A DNA stretch of 64,000 nucleotides from Vibrio rhodolitus (GTDB lineage: Bacteria; Pseudomonadota; Gammaproteobacteria; Enterobacterales; Vibrionaceae): contig NZ_QLYZ01000005.1 in NCBI RefSeq assembly GCF_003350325.1, forward strand, positions 124,001 to 188,000, in the 5' to 3' direction. A program made the translations under genes and the position numbers. Below the pieces are notes generated by a model. The model had not been told where the DNA came from and did not search any database. It saw only the letters and a program-made list of their open reading frames with translations. Positions 35,483-45,437 of this stretch are shown here, one piece after another. Position 1 is the stretch's first letter. Each line of letters begins with the position of its first letter.

Positions 35483-35539
35483 CTACCGGCTACAGGCATT
35501 AAGGAGAAGGAGCCACAGGTAAGTAAACATAAATTTCAT
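35483..35539 (-). CDS. Candidate leader peptide of the EamA gene, 18 aa
   Basis: The short frame reads MKFMFTYLWLLLLNACSR and stops at TAG. AAAGGAA lies 7 nt before its ATG, a better site than many full genes here have. Leucine takes five of six positions at 8-13. The last codons contain the GTAGCC segment able to pair with the 5' arm of the terminator. A ribosome stalled on the leucine codons would leave that segment free and favour read-through. The sequence LLNAC also resembles a lipobox, so a tiny lipoprotein is an alternative. Confidence 0.5.
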   Translation of the reverse strand: MKFMFTYLWLLLLNACSR

Positions 35540-35596
35540 TGAATAATTCCTTTGTTATGTTTCATCAGGTTAACGGTTGGTTAAAATTAATGCAAC

Positions 35597-36925
35597 TTAT
35601 TTTCCTTCAACCAGTTGCTCAACTTTAGACACCGCATTTTGATACATAAACCAAGCACATAATCCTGCTGCGATGTTGCCGATAAACGCACCCCAAAAAA
35701 TACCCTCAATACAACCGAGATAAGAACCCAACCATAAGCAAGGTAGGAAAAAGGCAAACAGGCGCAGCGCGGAGATGGTTAATGCGGTGTAGGATTTCCC
35801 CAACGCGTTATTGATAGAAACCATCAGCATACAAATCCCCAAAGGTCCCAAACTAAACGGGACGATCATTAGGTGCCAATCTAGAATTTGTTCCACTTTG
35901 ATATCACTGGTCATCAGGCGAGCCAAGAAGCCACTGCTGACCAATGTCAGTAAAGCAATAAATAGCTGAGAAGTAAGTACATACTTGCAAGCGATGATTA
36001 CCAGTTGGCGAATTTCTGCGATTTTATTAGCGCCTAATAAGCGTCCCACCATTGGTGGCATCGACATGGTCAGAGCGAGCACTGAAACAATTGCAAAAAA
36101 CTCATAGCGTGAACCCAGAGCCCATGCGGCAACGGCTGCCGTGCCATAACCCGCCAGCAGCTTAGTCGCTAGCATCGAAGAGAGCGGCGGCAGCAATTGA
36201 CTTATCATCGCCGGTCCCATGATGTTACCAATCGATTTTAAGCTACCCGGTAAGTCAAGATCATGCCAGTCAAAGCAGACCCACTGCTTACGCGTAACTT
36301 TCGGCGCAATAACAAGAATGCCAATACCAAATGCGACCACGGTCGCCAGCGCTGCACCATTGATGCCCAAGCCAAAGGTAAAGATAAACAGCGGGTCAAG
36401 CGCAAGGTTAATCAGACTGGTCACCATCATCAGCGTTCCCGGGAGCATGGTATTGCCATTCGCTCGGCATACGCTGTAGAAAAAATAGAGCAGAGCACCA
36501 GTCCAAGAGCTGATTAGCCAATAAATCCAGTAACTATCTATGATGGGAAAGACACTTTCTGGTGCGCTCAGCATCAACAGCAGCGGTTCACGCAACAGAT
36601 AAATCAGTACGCCAAATAGCGCGACACCGACCGAGCCCATCACGATGACGAGCCCGCCTAACTGCTGCGCATAGCGAGCTTGATTGGCGCCAATCGCTTT
36701 GGCGATAACTGCGGTGGTAGCGATACCAAGACCCACCTGAATGCCAATAATGATCATCTGGATTGGTAGAGTAAAGCCTTGTGCGGCAAGTGGTAAAATG
36801 CCGAGCTGACCAATAAAGGCACTGTCTACCAACTGAAAGCTCATTAAAGACAGTACGCCAAACAGCATTGGCCATGTCATCTTGAAAAGTTGGCGAGCGA
36901 GAGAGAGTTCTTGAGTGTTGGTCAT
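35597..36925 (-). CDS. MATE-family efflux transporter, 442 aa
   Basis: It has twelve predicted membrane helices in two homologous halves. The N-terminal MTWPMLFGVLSLMSFQLVDSAFIGQLG and the second-half GPAMISQLLPPLSSMLATKLLAGYG are typical of DinF/NorM-type MATE exporters. It should exchange Na+ or H+ for cationic drugs or metabolites. The next gene downstream on this strand is the leader/EamA unit, 58 nt away. Upstream are kefG-kefB, separated by a weak terminator hairpin at 36953-36971. Confidence 0.92.
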   Translation of the reverse strand: MTNTQELSLARQLFKMTWPMLFGVLSLMSFQLVDSAFIGQLGILPLAAQGFTLPIQMIIIGIQVGLGIATTAVIAKAIGANQARYAQQLGGLVIVMGSVGVALFGVLIYLLREPLLLMLSAPESVFPIIDSYWIYWLISSWTGALLYFFYSVCRANGNTMLPGTLMMVTSLINLALDPLFIFTFGLGINGAALATVVAFGIGILVIAPKVTRKQWVCFDWHDLDLPGSLKSIGNIMGPAMISQLLPPLSSMLATKLLAGYGTAAVAAWALGSRYEFFAIVSVLALTMSMPPMVGRLLGANKIAEIRQLVIIACKYVLTSQLFIALLTLVSSGFLARLMTSDIKVEQILDWHLMIVPFSLGPLGICMLMVSINNALGKSYTALTISALRLFAFFLPCLWLGSYLGCIEGIFWGAFIGNIAAGLCAWFMYQNAVSKVEQLVEGK

Positions 36926-36952
36926 ATTATGATTGCGCGCTAGTTATAGATA

Positions 36953-36971
36953 AGCCGAGGAAACCTCGGCT
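36953..36971 (-). terminator. Hairpin after kefB, possible weak terminator
   Basis: AGCCGAGG and CCTCGGCT form an 8-bp stem with a 3-nt loop. The following minus-strand sequence is TATCTATAA without a long T-run, so termination may be partial. Confidence 0.55.
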
Positions 36972-37035
36972 TAGGGATATTATATTAGTCTACTTGATTA
37001 CTAGAGCAAATCGAGTAGCGAGTGGTTAAAACACT

Positions 37036-38958
37036 TTAAAGATTATCTTTAAAATCCTCCGCATACCCTTTCGGTGGCGGTGTCCAACCGCGCTCATCGT
37101 TGTTATGCTTATCCGCTCTGTCGGTTGCCAGCGCAAGCTTGATTTGCTCTTCGAGGTGAATGAACAACTGACGGTAGTTGTTATCAAATCGCTCGCCAGA
37201 GGCATCGTCCAGCCACGCTTGGTAAAGCATATCTGACTTTTTATCTTCCACGCGTTTGTAGCTGGCTTTTTGCTGCTCGACATGGAATGGATGTTGACCA
37301 AGCTCTCTTAGCGCATGAGCGCCTAGTTCTAGCGCTGAATGATAAGTTTCAGATTCGATGATGTCGGCACCGGCCTGACGCAGTAAATAGCTGTCACCAC
37401 GGTCAAAAGCACGGGCAAGGATCTTAACCTTCGGGTAGGTATGCTTGATGTATTTGACTAGCTCAAGTGAAGCGTCGCGGTTATCCATGGCAACCACCAC
37501 CATGGCAGCTTCTTCAATTCCTGCGGTGTGCAATAAATCCGGTCGAGTCGCATCGCCAAAATAAGCTTTGGTATTGATTTGTCGTACCATATCAACTTGG
37601 TCGGCTTGATGATCAAGCACTACAGTTTTGATACCGTTCGCAACCAACAAGCGGTTGATGATTTGACCAAAACGTCCAATACCCGCGATGATCACTGTGC
37701 CTTTTTCATCGATTTGGTCTGCTTCCCCTTCGTTTGATGCTTGTTGGTAGCGAGGCAAAATTACTTTATCAAACAAGATAAATAGCCCCGGAGTGAGGAA
37801 CATAGAAAGCGCCACGACCAAAGAGAGCGTTTGAGCCACATCAAGTGGGATGACGTGATTTTGCGTGGTAAAGCTTAGTAGCACAAAACCAAATTCCCCT
37901 GCTTGCGCCAAGCTTAGGGTAAATAACCAGCGGTTACTTTTGCGGATACGGAAGCAAAAGGCGAGAACATACAGGATCAGCGCTTTTAGCAGCATTACAC
38001 CAAGGGTTAAGCCAATGATAAGGAAGAAGTCATCGAAGAGGATACCGAAGTTGATCCCTGCGCCCACAGTGATAAAGAATAGCCCAAGTAGCAGCCCTTT
38101 AAATGGGTCGATGTTTGACTCAAGTTCATGGCGGAACTCACTGTTTGCCAACACAACGCCAGCAAGGAAAGTACCAAGTGCAGGAGAGAGACCAACGAGG
38201 CTCATCAGGGCAGCAATACCGACCACCAACATCAATGCAGTTGCGGTGAAAATCTCGCGCAAACCTGAGCTTGCGACAAAGCGAAATAGTGGACGGCTTA
38301 AGTAGTGTCCTCCAACCACTAACCCTGCGATAGAGACAATAATCACTAACGCATAGCCCCAACCCGGTAAGCCTGCAACTAAGCTTAGCTCTTCATGATG
38401 CTCTGCCGCTGAAGAAGCCGCTGCTTGGGCTTTTTCGACTAACTCAGGCAGTGCTAGCAAAGGAATAAATGCCAGCATCGGGATAACGGCAATATCTTGG
38501 AACAACAGCACAGAGAAGGCATTTTGTCCGCCTTCGGTACGAGTGAGACCTTTCTCATTGAAGGTCTGCAAAACGATAGCGGTTGAAGAGAGCGCAAAAA
38601 TCAGACCAATCGCTAAAGCGATGGTCCAAGGCTGATTAAATACCATTGCAATGCCCATCACCGCTGCGGTTGTTGCGCCCACTTGCAGACCGCCAAGACC
38701 GAGTAGCCGATTACGCATGTTCCACAGCATTTTTGGCTCAAGTTCTAAGCCGACTAGGAACAGCATCATCACCACACCAAACTCGGCAAAGTGTTGAATA
38801 GTTGTGGTTTCTTCACCGACCAAGCCGATAATCGGACCAATGATCACCCCGGCAATCAAATAGCCAAGTACCGAGCCTAAGCCAAGGCGTTTAGCAATCG
38901 GTACGGCAATAACCGCAGCAACCAAATAGATAAATGCCTGCAGAAAATAACCAGTCAT
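37036..38958 (-). CDS. kefB: KefB/KefC-type potassium efflux antiporter, 640 aa
   Basis: The N-terminal CPA2 exchanger has about twelve helices (LGLGSVLGYLIAGVIIGPIIGL; FLVGLELEPKMLW; LSSTAIVLQ; LAQAGEFGFVLLS). A RCK/TrkA-N domain at about 405-520 (GTVIIAGIGRFGQIINRLLVANGIKTVVLDHQADQV) binds nucleotide and glutathione in the known proteins. It exports K+ to acidify the cytoplasm during electrophile stress. The start overlaps the stop of kefG by the ATGA arrangement, so the two are translationally coupled, as in E. coli kefGB. Choice of KefB over KefC rests on that partner. Confidence 0.9.
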   Translation of the reverse strand: MTGYFLQAFIYLVAAVIAVPIAKRLGLGSVLGYLIAGVIIGPIIGLVGEETTTIQHFAEFGVVMMLFLVGLELEPKMLWNMRNRLLGLGGLQVGATTAAVMGIAMVFNQPWTIALAIGLIFALSSTAIVLQTFNEKGLTRTEGGQNAFSVLLFQDIAVIPMLAFIPLLALPELVEKAQAAASSAAEHHEELSLVAGLPGWGYALVIIVSIAGLVVGGHYLSRPLFRFVASSGLREIFTATALMLVVGIAALMSLVGLSPALGTFLAGVVLANSEFRHELESNIDPFKGLLLGLFFITVGAGINFGILFDDFFLIIGLTLGVMLLKALILYVLAFCFRIRKSNRWLFTLSLAQAGEFGFVLLSFTTQNHVIPLDVAQTLSLVVALSMFLTPGLFILFDKVILPRYQQASNEGEADQIDEKGTVIIAGIGRFGQIINRLLVANGIKTVVLDHQADQVDMVRQINTKAYFGDATRPDLLHTAGIEEAAMVVVAMDNRDASLELVKYIKHTYPKVKILARAFDRGDSYLLRQAGADIIESETYHSALELGAHALRELGQHPFHVEQQKASYKRVEDKKSDMLYQAWLDDASGERFDNNYRQLFIHLEEQIKLALATDRADKHNNDERGWTPPPKGYAEDFKDNL

Positions 38959-39575
38959 TACTTATCTCCTAAGATCAGTTGCTTAAGGTATGGGTTGAGC
39001 TTTTCAACCTCGTAAGCGCGTTTATAGTCGAATTGATCGCTCACAAGGGCGGTAAGTAGCTTTTTCCAGCGCTCAACATGTTGGGTAATACGGCCTTCTT
39101 CTTTGGCTGTTCGCGCCCCGAAAAGCGCCAGTGGAGCCATATATTTCATGCCTGTTAGCGCAGCCATTTGTTCCATTGGGTAAAGCAGCTCACGAATGGT
39201 GAAATGGTTGTAGCCTTCGGTTTGATAGGCGTCTGCTCGACCACCTGCCGATAAAGCACACATAAAGCGCTTACCTTTTAGCGCAGTACCTTGACTGCCG
39301 TAGGCAAAGCCATATTCCAATACCAGATCTTGCCACTCTTTAAGCATGGCAGGGGTGGAATACCAGTATAGTGGGAACTGGAAAATGATGATGTCGTGCT
39401 CGACCAAGCGTTTTTGCTCGCGATCAATATTGATGTTGTAGCTTGGATATTCGAAGTAAAGGTCGACAGTGGTGACACCTTCAATAGTTTTCGCCGCATC
39501 AAAGAGCGGCTGGTTTACTTCTGAGCGATGCTGCGACGGGTGAGCATATAAAACCAGCACTTTGTTTTTAGACAT
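38958..39575 (-). CDS. kefG: KefG-like NAD(P)H oxidoreductase, antiporter accessory, 205 aa
   Basis: This is a flavodoxin-like quinone-reductase fold: VLVLYAHPSQHRSEVNQPLF at the FMN phosphate, FQFPLYWYSTPAMLKEWQDLVL, and ALSAGGRADAYQTEGYNHFTIRELLYPMEQ. These segments are shared with KefF and KefG, the soluble subunits required for full KefC or KefB activity. It overlaps kefB by 1 bp, consistent with a stable complex at the inner face of the membrane. Confidence 0.92.
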   Translation of the reverse strand: MSKNKVLVLYAHPSQHRSEVNQPLFDAAKTIEGVTTVDLYFEYPSYNINIDREQKRLVEHDIIIFQFPLYWYSTPAMLKEWQDLVLEYGFAYGSQGTALKGKRFMCALSAGGRADAYQTEGYNHFTIRELLYPMEQMAALTGMKYMAPLALFGARTAKEEGRITQHVERWKKLLTALVSDQFDYKRAYEVEKLNPYLKQLILGDK

Positions 39576-39673
39576 TGTTGGCTTCCTACCAGTGTATAGC
39601 AGTCACAACGAATCCCCAGAGGCATCGATGGTAAGAGCCTCCAGAGCAATTGAGACTGATATTATTGAAATTG

Positions 39674-40306
39674 TTACCTATTGTTACCTGTATTGGTTAA
39701 GGTTAGCAACTGAGTTAAGTCATTTAAATGATTTACTACAACCGAAGCTTGGTGCTCAAATGGTTTTTTAATACCGTGATCAACCAGACAAGAAGGCATG
39801 TTTGCGTTGTTCGCCGCTTGTAAATCATACAGGTAGTCGCCGACATACAGCACTTCTGGTGGCGCGAGTTGCCATTCATCAGCAAGGGAATTTAGCGCAT
39901 CGGGAGAGGGTTTGGGTGCAAAATGTTCACGGCTGATGATGCGTTCTATGCTGAGGTTGTTGTGCTTTACCTTGGTGGTAGCCGCTTGCAGACAGTTGCG
40001 GGTGATGATCGCTGTGTGTAGTGCTTTGCGCTCAATGTATCTTAAGATGGTGACACAACCCGGCATCGGGTAGGAGCTGCGTGCGTCTTCAAGCTCATGG
40101 TCAAGGATCCTCTGCTCAGCATTTGCACGTTGCTCAGGACAGCGAATCTCTTCGGTAAAGGTGAGTAAGTCTCTGTCGGCCGGGCAACCAAGTTCATCGC
40201 GTAACCAAAAAAAGTCCATGTCAGAACTGACCAGCGTGTTATCAAGGTCGAAAACAATCGCTTTGATGCGTTGAGGCTCAAACGGTACCACGGTGAATTT
40301 ATCCAT
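39674..40306 (-). CDS. HAD-superfamily phosphatase, 210 aa
   Basis: Motif I is VFDLDNTLVSSDMDF with the two aspartates at DLD. Motif II Thr is in AIITRN. The motif III Lys is in FAPKPSPDALN and motif IV is VGDYLYDLQAA. The small cap suggests a subfamily IA phosphoglycolate-phosphatase-like enzyme. The substrate is unknown. I chose the ATG at 40306 (AAGGAG upstream) over a frame 22 codons longer. It stands alone, about 100 bp upstream of kefG. Confidence 0.87.
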   Translation of the reverse strand: MDKFTVVPFEPQRIKAIVFDLDNTLVSSDMDFFWLRDELGCPADRDLLTFTEEIRCPEQRANAEQRILDHELEDARSSYPMPGCVTILRYIERKALHTAIITRNCLQAATTKVKHNNLSIERIISREHFAPKPSPDALNSLADEWQLAPPEVLYVGDYLYDLQAANNANMPSCLVDHGIKKPFEHQASVVVNHLNDLTQLLTLTNTGNNR

Positions 40307-40536
40307 AAAATCACGCTCCTTATCTCTCACATAGAGCCTATGCCCGCATAGTTTGTCGGTAGGTTGGCTCAATTAACCCAGTCGCACTCCTTAAACAGTG
40401 TCCTTTTACTGCCTAGTTACTAATTGTCTTACTCGTAACCAATGACAGAGCGGTGTCTGGGATTAGATTCCCCAATCCAAAAATTGATAAGAAAGGGGAT
40501 ATCTCTATGATTTTAAGATAGTTGCCGTGGATGTGT

Positions 40537-40896
40537 TTAGGCAAATTCTTTTTCTAAATAAGCGACGATATCCGAAGATTCATACATCCATTCTACGCCT
40601 TGTTCCGTTTCAATTCTCAGACAAGGAACTTTCACTCGACCACCACCCGCTTCAAGTTCAGAGCGGTGCTGCGGATTATTTTTTGCGTCTCTTAAGTCGA
40701 ATTTTACCGATTGGCGTTTCATCGCTCGGCGCACTTTGACGCAAAACGGGCAAGCTTCAAATTGATACAGAGCGAGTTGCGCCGCCTTTTGATCGACTAC
40801 TTGCTGAGCTTCAGGTGAACGTTTGACACCGCGGGGAGAGAAAACAAAGTCCAAGACCAAAATAATACGACCTAAGATCCAACGGATGACTTTCAT
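40537..40896 (-). CDS. Membrane-anchored glutaredoxin-like protein, 119 aa
   Basis: A short hydrophobic N-terminal helix (VIRWILGRIILVLDFVF) is followed by a basic linker and a glutaredoxin/GST N-domain. The active site is ACPFCVKVRRAM (CPFC near residue 49), with VKVPCLRIETEQGVEWMYESSDIVAYLEKEF giving the cis-Pro region and glutathione-binding ESSDI. It is likely held at the inner membrane with the domain in the cytoplasm. It has the layout of the small glutathione S-transferase N-terminal proteins of gammaproteobacteria. Confidence 0.85.
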   Translation of the reverse strand: MKVIRWILGRIILVLDFVFSPRGVKRSPEAQQVVDQKAAQLALYQFEACPFCVKVRRAMKRQSVKFDLRDAKNNPQHRSELEAGGGRVKVPCLRIETEQGVEWMYESSDIVAYLEKEFA

Positions 40897-40998
40897 AACA
40901 TTCCTTTTTCGTTCATATAATTATGCGCTGCATTGTAACAACTAAGCTACATTGCATAAACAACAATATTGTTTATACAAGTAACGCTGGTTTTTGAA

Positions 40999-42585
40999 TT
41001 AGCGATAATCAACCTTGTGCTGCTTGGTGACCTGTATGCCGAGTCGTTTGGCTAAGCGGACTAAGTTCGCTCGATCTAGGTTAAGCTGCCTTGCCGCTTG
41101 CGCCCAGTTAAACTTGGCTTGTTCTAAAGCGGTGATAATCAATTTAGCTTGGTACTCGTCGGTGGCTTGGCGCAGATCTTTCACCTGCGTAAGGTGTGCC
41201 GCTGATTTGTTTGATAGCGGCTCGGGCTGAGCTGGCGTCACTTCATTGTTGGTTAACGCAAGATCGACGGCGCTAACAGAAATAGTCGCTACATGGTTGC
41301 TCTTTGCTCGGGCTCGCAGTGCCGCGCGGTTTATCACATGTTCTAATTCGCGCACGTTCCCGGGCCAATCATAACGAGGGAGTTGCAGCAGTGCGTCGCG
41401 GCTGAACTTCAATTGGACGATACCAAGCTTTTTACGTGCCTGTTCGAGGAAGTAACCAGCGAGTAATACCGCATCTTCCTCTCGCTCACGCAGTGGCGGC
41501 ACAGCTAAAGGATAGACACTAAGACGATGATAAAGGTCGGCGCGAAAGTGTCCTTGCTCGACTTCTTGTTTTAAATCGCGGTTAGTAGCCGCCAAGACAC
41601 GTACATTAATGCTTTGCACTGAGTCTTGCCCCACGGGCTGAATCTCGTTGTTTTGCAATGCGCGCAATAGTTTACTCTGCGCAGTTAAGCTTAACTCGCC
41701 AATCTCATCAAGAAACAGTGTGCCGCCATCTGCTAGTGCGAACTTACCCAAACGTGATTTATCGGCACCGGTAAACGCGCCTTTGACGTGACCAAACAGT
41801 TCACTCTCTATTAATGATTCCGCAATTGCCGCGCAGTTAACGTAGATGAGTGGCTGGTGGCTACGAGTTGACTGGTGGTGCAAGCTACGAGCGACCAGTT
41901 CTTTACCGACACCAGTTTCACCGTGGATCAAAATGGTGAAATCTGAAGAGGCGACAACGGCAATATCATCTTTAAGATTTTGCATTGCGGCGCTATTACC
42001 AATGATTTCCCCGCCGTCACGCTCCCACACTTCTTGATTTAACTCTTCCAACTTTTGCTGGGTTTGTTTGGCTTTTTGCTCAAGCTGAGAAACAGTTAAC
42101 GCCACCTTAAGGTGTGAAGCGACGATCGCCGATAGCGCATCTAAACTGCGCTCTGGAATACGATCAAACACGTTAGGAGTGAGACTATCAAAGGTTAAGA
42201 CGCCCAGCAGTTGTTCAGCGTAAATCAGTGGCAAGCCCATACATGCGTGCATTGGCAGCTCACCGTCGTAATCGAGTAGTAGACCATCAAATGGGTCAGG
42301 CAATTGGCAGTCGGCATCAAAACGCACCACACCTTCAGCTTGGCAGATTTGCTCAAAGCGCGGGTGGTCGCTGACTTTGAAACGGCGACCTAGTGTATCG
42401 CGCGTGACCCCCTGTATCGCAAGAGGTACCAGCGTATCACCTTGTAAGCCAAGTAAGGCGACGCAATCACATTGCACAGCCTTGCGAATGGCATCGAGTA
42501 ATTTGTTGAATCGGTCTTGATCGTTATGACCACTGGCTAATCCTGCTGTCATATCCAGCAAGGTTGAAATCGAAATATCTTGCAT
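40999..42585 (-). CDS. norR: Nitric-oxide-responsive sigma-54 activator NorR, 528 aa
   Basis: The GAF domain (about 15-160) keeps equivalents of the iron ligands known in E. coli NorR: R76, D97, D100, H113, C115 and D133. The AAA+ domain has Walker A GETGVGKE (222-229), the sigma-54 contact loop GAFTGA (269-274) and Walker [10 protein letters not shown] Fis-type helix-turn-helix ends the protein ([24 protein letters not shown]). Nitric oxide binding to the GAF iron relieves repression. The divergent hmp gene has matching enhancer boxes and a sigma-54 promoter. Confidence 0.96.
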   Translation of the reverse strand: MQDISISTLLDMTAGLASGHNDQDRFNKLLDAIRKAVQCDCVALLGLQGDTLVPLAIQGVTRDTLGRRFKVSDHPRFEQICQAEGVVRFDADCQLPDPFDGLLLDYDGELPMHACMGLPLIYAEQLLGVLTFDSLTPNVFDRIPERSLDALSAIVASHLKVALTVSQLEQKAKQTQQKLEELNQEVWERDGGEIIGNSAAMQNLKDDIAVVASSDFTILIHGETGVGKELVARSLHHQSTRSHQPLIYVNCAAIAESLIESELFGHVKGAFTGADKSRLGKFALADGGTLFLDEIGELSLTAQSKLLRALQNNEIQPVGQDSVQSINVRVLAATNRDLKQEVEQGHFRADLYHRLSVYPLAVPPLREREEDAVLLAGYFLEQARKKLGIVQLKFSRDALLQLPRYDWPGNVRELEHVINRAALRARAKSNHVATISVSAVDLALTNNEVTPAQPEPLSNKSAAHLTQVKDLRQATDEYQAKLIITALEQAKFNWAQAARQLNLDRANLVRLAKRLGIQVTKQHKVDYR

Positions 42586-42621
42586 GAGCTAACCTTTAAT
42601 GAGTGCATTTACTATTTTAGT

Positions 42622-42656
42622 GTCATTTTGACTCAAAATAAAGCTGTCAAAATGAC
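42622..42656. promoter_or_regulatory. Two NorR enhancer boxes, GT-N7-AC
   Basis: GTCATTTTGAC (42622-42632) and GTCAAAATGAC (42646-42656) both fit the known NorR core GT-N7-AC and are palindromic. They lie 24 bp apart, 80-110 bp upstream of the sigma-54 promoter of hmp. E. coli uses three such sites; I see only two clear ones. Confidence 0.8.
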
Positions 42657-42710
42657 TCAAATGCAAAGACTAAATCGCTGAAAAGATAGCAAATTAAGGG
42701 TTTATAAACT

Positions 42711-42726
42711 TGGCATCATTCCTGCT
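42711..42726 (+). promoter_or_regulatory. Sigma-54 promoter of hmp
   Basis: TGGCATCATTCCTGCT gives GG (42712-42713) and GC (42724-42725) with exactly 10 bases between, the -24/-12 signature. The start of transcription would be near 42737, about 75 nt before the hmp ATG. Confidence 0.78.
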
Positions 42727-42812
42727 CTTACAGTGTAAGTTCTCAATAATAGAGAACTATGCCCGAGCAAATTGTCGTCGCTGGGGTATAAAAAATCAGG
42801 AGAAACACTCTT

Positions 42813-43985
42813 ATGCTCAACGAAAACCATATCACTGTAGTGAAAAGCACCATTCCTTTACTAGAGGGCGCGGGTCCTGCGTTAACCCAGCACTTTTACC
42901 AACGCATGTTTAGCCACAATCCGGAGCTAAAAGATATTTTTAACATGACGCATCAAAAAACGGGACGTCAGAGCGTTGCCCTGTTTGAAGCGATTGCGGC
43001 GTATGCGAAGAACATTGAGAATTTGTCTGCCTTAACTCAAGCGGTTGAACGTATTGCGCACAAACATACCAGTTTTAACATTCAAGCCGAGCACTACCAA
43101 ATCGTCGGTCACCACTTGATTGAGACGCTACGTGAGCTTGCGCCACAAGCCTTTACCCAAGAAGTAGAAGAAGCATGGACGGCTGCGTACCTATTTTTAG
43201 CCCAAGTATTTATTAATCGTGAAGAAGAAATCTATCAAAGTAATGCTGCGACTCATGGCGGTTGGCGCGGTGCACGTGAGTTCGTGATTTACAAGAAAAC
43301 GCCAGAGTCGGCGTTGGTTACCAGCTTTGAGCTTCGTCCTGCTGATGGTGAGGCAATTGCCGATTTTCAACCAGGGCAGTATCTAGGTATTGAAGTTAAA
43401 CCAACTCAAAGTGAGCATGTCGAAATTCGTCAATATTCTCTGTCTCAAGCGGCGAATGGCAGCAGCTACCGTATTTCGGTTAAGCGCGAAGGAATACATG
43501 ACAGTGAAGACTCCTACCAAGGGTTAGTGTCGCATTACCTGCATAATGAACTGCAAGCGGGTGACTCGGTGATGGTTTATCCACCTGCGGGTGAGTTTTT
43601 CTACCAAGTGACTGATAAGCCAGTGGTGCTAATCGCGGCTGGAGTAGGGGCAACACCGATTCAAGCAATGGCGCAAACATTGGCGGCAGAAGGTAAAAAC
43701 AATGTCAGCTATTACTATGCCTGTGAATCTCAGCAACAACATACTTTCGCACATGAGACAGAAGCATTGATCGGAGAAAATGGTTGGCAACACCAAGTAT
43801 GGTATCGCGATCAAGATGGCATGATGGATCTGACTCAACTGGCATCATTACCAATCGATGATGGTGAGTTTTATTTATGTGGTCCAGTTGCCTTTATGGA
43901 ATTTGCCGTTAAACAACTTGATGCGATGGGCGTTGCACGGGAGCGTATTCACTATGAAGTGTTTGGTCCTCACGCTTACTTGTAA
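42813..43985 (+). CDS. hmp: Flavohemoprotein, nitric oxide dioxygenase, 390 aa
   Basis: The globin domain keeps the distal Y29 and Q53 and the proximal H85 (AHKHTSFNI). The FAD domain follows (RQYSLSQ near residue 208), and the NAD domain has the GVGATPIQAM loop. Length is near that of E. coli Hmp. It converts nitric oxide to nitrate with O2 and NADH in the cytoplasm. Its control by NorR, instead of NsrR as in enterics, is shown by the divergent norR, two NorR boxes and the sigma-54 promoter. A strong terminator follows. Confidence 0.97.
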   Translation: MLNENHITVVKSTIPLLEGAGPALTQHFYQRMFSHNPELKDIFNMTHQKTGRQSVALFEAIAAYAKNIENLSALTQAVERIAHKHTSFNIQAEHYQIVGHHLIETLRELAPQAFTQEVEEAWTAAYLFLAQVFINREEEIYQSNAATHGGWRGAREFVIYKKTPESALVTSFELRPADGEAIADFQPGQYLGIEVKPTQSEHVEIRQYSLSQAANGSSYRISVKREGIHDSEDSYQGLVSHYLHNELQAGDSVMVYPPAGEFFYQVTDKPVVLIAAGVGATPIQAMAQTLAAEGKNNVSYYYACESQQQHTFAHETEALIGENGWQHQVWYRDQDGMMDLTQLASLPIDDGEFYLCGPVAFMEFAVKQLDAMGVARERIHYEVFGPHAYL

Positions 43986-44003
43986 AGCTTGTTACTTATG
44001 AAG

Positions 44004-44033
44004 CAAAGCTCCCAAACGGGAGCTTTGTTTTTT
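44004..44033. terminator. Terminator after hmp
   Basis: CAAAGCTCCC and GGGAGCTTTG form a perfect 10-bp stem with loop AAAC, then six T. It lies between convergent genes. Confidence 0.9.
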
Positions 44034-44051
44034 CCTTTTGAAAGAGAGATG

Positions 44052-45437
44052 TTACCAGAAAGTAACGGCGATAATGGTCAGGATGGCAATACACACGACG
44101 TTGAGAATAAAGCCAACACGCATCATTTCACTTTGCGCAATTTTGCCAGTACCAAACACGATGGCATTTGGCGGTGTTGCGACCGGCATCATAAAGGCGC
44201 AAGAAGCCGCAACCGCAATTAGTACTGACAGCATAATTGGTGACATGCCAAATGCTTCAGCCACGCTAGCAAACAACGGAATAAACAATGCAGACAGGGC
44301 TGTATTACTAACAAACTCGGTTAAAAACACCACAAAGGTAGCAATCATGGCGACAACAAGCACAATACCTAAATCGGCAACAATTTGACTGAGCGCGGTG
44401 GCTAAAAATGCACTGGTTTCGGTTGCTTTTAAAATATTACTTAAGCAGATACCGCCGCCAAACAGCAACAACACGCCCCAGTCAGTGGTTTTCTCAATGT
44501 CTTTCCAATGCACCACGCGACAAAAACTCACTGCTAAAATTGCACCTAAAGCGATGACGGTATCGAAGCTCTTGATTCCGCCAATCATGGCATTGATAGG
44601 GGTACTGAAAATCCAAAAAGTAACTGTGGTCAAAAAGATACCAAGGGTAACCACTTTGCCTTTATCCCAATCGATCGCTGCTGTATTTAATTCAAAGTCA
44701 CCTTTAAGATCCGGTTTAAGTAAGAAATACAGTACGACAATCGACACAGGCAATAACACGGCGGCAATCGGTAAACCAAAGCTCATCCATTGCGTAAACG
44801 TCAGCCCAACTTCAGCTGCAGCGATGGCATTGGGTGGACTACCAACGATCGTTCCCATCCCACCAATACTGGCACTGTAGGCAATCCCCAGCAGTACGAA
44901 TACATGTGTGCTGTGACCGCTCTTTTCATTGACCTTATTTAAGATCCCTAATGCCAAAGGCAGCATCATTGCCGTGGTGGCGGTATTACTGATCCACATT
45001 GATAAGATGGCGGTTACGCCAAACAGCATAAATACCGCAACGCTAAGTTGTCCTTTGGCGATGATGAGCACTTTGTCGGCGATAACCTGATCAAGACCTT
45101 GTCGGTGCATCGCTGCAGCAAGAGCAAAGCCGCCAAGGAAAAGGAAGATGATGGAGTTAGCGAAACTATTTAAGGCTGCTTGAGTGCTGAATACGCCAAA
45201 AATAATTGCAAGTACCGGAACGAGAATCGCCGTAACGGTGACGTGCAGCGCTTCGGTTAGCCACAAAATGGCGATGAAAACCAGAATACTTAATCCAAGC
45301 ACTACGTTTGGTTCAAACGGTAGAGTGAGATACATCAAGGCGAAGATCAGGATGTCGGCAATGATGATCAAGCTGTTGCGATTGATTAGCCATTCCCGGG
45401 TATTGGTGGGTAGAGGTACGCTATCGTTCTTATTCAT
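44052..45437 (-). CDS. Sodium-coupled dicarboxylate carrier, VcINDY orthologue (DASS/SLC13), 461 aa
   Basis: Two Ser-Asn-Thr signatures form the substrate and sodium sites ([14 protein letters not shown] and [14 protein letters not shown]), with GSPPNAIA and ATPPNAIV after the hairpin loops. The whole chain matches the crystallised V. cholerae VcINDY (VCA0025), including the start REWLLNRNSL-type segment ([16 protein letters not shown]). It imports succinate and other C4-dicarboxylates with Na+. Upstream on the same strand is a KdpDE-like pair that could regulate it, although a terminator lies in between. Confidence 0.95.
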   Translation of the reverse strand: MNKNDSVPLPTNTREWLINRNSLIIIADILIFALMYLTLPFEPNVVLGLSILVFIAILWLTEALHVTVTAILVPVLAIIFGVFSTQAALNSFANSIIFLFLGGFALAAAMHRQGLDQVIADKVLIIAKGQLSVAVFMLFGVTAILSMWISNTATTAMMLPLALGILNKVNEKSGHSTHVFVLLGIAYSASIGGMGTIVGSPPNAIAAAEVGLTFTQWMSFGLPIAAVLLPVSIVVLYFLLKPDLKGDFELNTAAIDWDKGKVVTLGIFLTTVTFWIFSTPINAMIGGIKSFDTVIALGAILAVSFCRVVHWKDIEKTTDWGVLLLFGGGICLSNILKATETSAFLATALSQIVADLGIVLVVAMIATFVVFLTEFVSNTALSALFIPLFASVAEAFGMSPIMLSVLIAVAASCAFMMPVATPPNAIVFGTGKIAQSEMMRVGFILNVVCIAILTIIAVTFW

